Assembly: GCA_020024695.1 (NCBI GenBank)
Contig: JAHHTK010000008.1
Coordinates: forward strand, 1 to 42,572
Reading direction: 5' to 3'
From: Ureaplasma sp.
Lineage (GTDB): Bacteria > Bacillota_I > Bacilli_A > Mycoplasmatales > Mycoplasmoidaceae
DNA: 42,572 nucleotides
Shown here in pieces: positions 40,836-42,572 of the stretch. The notes under the pieces are model-generated. The model made no database searches and had not been told where the DNA came from. It saw only the letters and a list, made by a program, of their open reading frames with translations. Numbering within the stretch: position 1 is the stretch's first letter; each line of letters starts with the position of its first letter. A program made the translations under genes and the position numbers.

Positions 40836-40850
40836 ATTATAAATATTATA
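40836..40850 (-). promoter_or_regulatory. tandem -10 boxes of the lipoprotein gene
   Basis: Minus-strand TATAAT at 40845-40850 and again at 40836-40841, 9 bp apart. Either could start the transcript. The stretch 40851-40921 holds no gene. Confidence 0.45.
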
Positions 40851-40921
40851 AGGGTTTTCAGATTATGAATAGGAATAATGCTAAATATTAGCTATATAGC
40901 CAAACGAATTAGGAAATTAAC

Positions 40922-41995
40922 TTATTTCTTATATTTAGGAGGTTCGATAATAGATATAAAACGGTTTCAAATAACATCACTGTCTTCTTTATTGATGTTT
41001 ATTTTATCTAATTTATATCTAAACATTCCTTCATTGATTTTACGTTCAACTTCATGAGTAGACATTGAGGCCTTGATATAAAGTTTTTCGATAGTGATAT
41101 TAATTTTATTATTAGGCAATCATTCTTGAAATAAATTTAAGCTCATAAGAGTAAAGGCTTTAATTTTGTATTTTTTATCTTTAGGATTATGGGAATTAAT
41201 CAATTTTCGGTAATTTTCACCTTCATCGTCATAGTCAAATAAACCAAATAGTTTAAAGTCAGCTTGTGGTTTTAATTTTTCCAACATTTTAACTGTTTGA
41301 TTAGCAAAAAAGACGACACTAGTTCCTCCACACGGAATAAAAGCGAAGCGATCATCTGCATTATGAATTAATGCCATTATTCTTCAAAACATTGCATCAG
41401 TCTTGCCTTCAACAAAAACGATATTAACTCTTTTATCGGTTTTTGGCTGTGGTTCAGGCCAGACAATATTATTCTGATTTTGATTAGCTATGGTTGTAAA
41501 ACGATGTCAAAAAAGATTTGCATTTGGGAAACCTTTTGGACTAAAATCATCAAAACTAGTATGCCCATATTTAAATAAATCAAATTCTTTGTTAGGTTGA
41601 TAGGCTAAATTACTTAAACAAGTAATTTTTCCTTTTTTATTTGGATCCAAAGAATCAATTTTAAGTTCAGGAATTTTGTAAATCTTAATTTGATATTTAT
41701 CAGCGTACTTATTAAAACCTGATAAGCATTCTAAGGTAACGAATACATTATTGTTATATTCTGCTTTGTTTGATAGAGCAAACAGTCTAAAAGGCCTTGC
41801 TGGTTTAATTAAATGTAACATATGTTCAATGCCGTCATAACAAGCAGGAGCATTATAATGAGAGGGGTTTATAAATGAATAGTTTGCATCCTGATTATAA
41901 AATTTTGCTATTTGGCCAAAGAGAATTACCAATGATTTAGAATCCATTAAGACAATATTATGAATATTGTGATTATCTTGCATTTTGTAATCCAT
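40922..41995 (-). CDS. TOPRIM-domain protein (one degenerate, one intact TOPRIM unit)
   Basis: 357 aa from ATG 41995; a TTG at 42010 would add five residues. The second half holds an intact TOPRIM-type motif set: IVFVEGKTDAMFW with Glu196, IPCGGTSV, and LFGLFDYDDEGENY with Asp254 and Asp256. This is the metal-binding pattern of OLD-type and DUF4435-like nucleases, primases and RNase M5. The first half repeats the layout in degenerate form: IVLMDSKSLV (Asp18 instead of Glu), NAPACYDGIEH, RLFALSNKAEYNN (no Asp pair). No ATPase domain is present. It overlaps the stop of the upstream TOPRIM-like gene by 23 bp. No partner enzyme is known to me. Confidence 0.7.
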
Positions 41996-42482
41996 TTGCT
42001 TGTTTAACAATATTCATTAATTGTTTTCACGCACGGTTGATAATTGGGTAATTTTCAGGGTTCTTTGGATAATCCTTACAAAATGCCTTAGGTGTTATAA
42101 ATTCTTCTGTTTTAGAGTTGTATAAGGCGTCTTCAATGGTGATACCTTCATCTGTTTCTTCAAAATATTCACCAATACCTAAACTATCTAATAAATAAGA
42201 ATTAATATAAGAAATATTTTTGATTACATCAAAATATTCTTTACCATGATTATCGGAATTAAATAAAGCAACGCATTTATAGTTAATATTTTCATTTGTA
42301 AATAACGCTACTTCCACAAAGTCAGAAATAGTTTCTAAATAATTAGATCCATTTGATGAGACACAAAGGATGTCATCATCAACTTGGTTAGTTTCAGCAA
42401 CGGTATTTAAAATGTTTTTAGCTGTTTGGCTTTCGACAAAAATTAAACCCTTTAAAAGGCTTTTATTAATATTTTTATTCAT
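41973..42482 (-). CDS. small TOPRIM-like protein
   Basis: 169 aa from ATG 42482, preceded by AGAAAGAAA. LKGLIFVESQTAKNIL gives the Glu motif (Glu17), VSSNGSNY the Gly region, and VALFNSDNHGKEYFD the Asp motif, in which the first Asp is Asn (Asn75) and the second is kept (Asp77). The C-terminal part (EEFITPKAFCKDYPKNPENY) is separate and ends WKQLMNIVKQANGLQNAR. The two conserved motifs align with both halves of the downstream protein. Catalysis is doubtful with the changed Asp. It is the first gene of a two-gene unit that overlaps by 23 bp. Confidence 0.65.
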
Positions 42483-42572
42483 ATAATTTCTTTCTACACT
42501 TAAAATTACACTCAATTTATATTTTGAGCAAAAAATAAATATTGCATATTTAAGTGTTCATAATGTTAGCAC
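42483..42572 (-). promoter_or_regulatory. upstream region of the TOPRIM gene pair
   Basis: AT-rich. A possible TATAAA lies near 42520 on the minus strand. CACTTAAAATTACACTC beside the start and another ACTTAAATATG upstream (about 42550) repeat an ACTTAAA word. The window ends here, so the promoter may be incomplete. Confidence 0.3.

Noticed and set aside
42010..42515. Non-ATG starts for the two TOPRIM-like genes (TTG at 42010; an upstream start near 42515)
   Set aside because: ATG codons at 41995 and 42482 lie close by; the latter has a better ribosome site and both keep all conserved motifs.
1..42572. tRNA, rRNA, tmRNA or RNase P RNA genes
   Set aside because: No GGTTCRA-type T-arm with acceptor stem or other conserved RNA core was seen in the spacers; covariance-model searches would be needed to exclude unusual forms.

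Overview
The window comes from a wall-less bacterium of the Mollicutes (Mycoplasma/Ureaplasma type). The DNA is AT-rich and UGA is read as tryptophan: almost every long gene is cut by in-frame TGA codons at conserved Trp positions (DnaB, GatA, GatB, ProRS, HemK/PrmC, the papain-like protease), and becomes one uninterrupted frame when TGA is read through. CGG is freely used for arginine, which argues against the capricolum-type code where CGG is unassigned. I cannot name the species from the sequence alone. All gene coordinates below use genetic code 4. No tRNA, rRNA or CRISPR array was recognised.

Layout. 1-5.1 kb: a small two-helix membrane protein and proS on the minus strand, then a 649-aa membrane protein and a 187-aa unknown protein on the plus strand. 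5.2-7.9 kb: two related surface proteins on the minus strand, one broken by a frameshift. 8.2-9.6 kb: a lipoprotein e(P4)-type acid phosphatase. 9.9-12.4 kb (minus): a beta-rich unknown protein, a proline-rich anchored protein and an acyl carrier protein. 12.45-14.3 kb: tightly overlapping prmC-tsaC-rpiB. 14.5-20.9 kb: a complete nucleoside ABC importer (binding protein, double ATPase, two permeases, one with a 300-aa cytoplasmic tail). 21.2-30.8 kb: one long co-directional run rpsF-ssb-rpsR-rplI-dnaB-lipoprotein-ung-ECF S component-gatCAB with no internal terminator that I can see. 30.9-34.6 kb: a 1219-aa surface protein combining a thioredoxin-like domain, a papain-like protease, a proline-rich stalk and a C-terminal anchor. 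34.9-42.5 kb: an accessory region with a DUF2130 nuclease-like coiled-coil protein, an unknown helix-turn-helix protein, an orphan N-terminal domain of an IS256-type transposase, a truncated and a full-length PD-(D/E)XK/DUF5655-like protein, a lipoprotein, and two overlapping genes that together carry three TOPRIM-like units.

How the parts may work together. The phosphatase and the nucleoside importer share an almost identical palindromic element, TTGTATATACAA, placed over the -35 region of each promoter. This suggests that extracellular nucleotide dephosphorylation and nucleoside uptake are co-regulated, which makes sense for an organism that must salvage nucleosides. The long rpsF-gatB run is core housekeeping. 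The right-hand 7.7 kb is the most likely place for something undescribed: the tandem TOPRIM genes, the nuclease-fold proteins and the regulator-like proteins with repeated operator-like sequences look like an accessory, possibly defence-related, island scarred by an insertion-sequence event.
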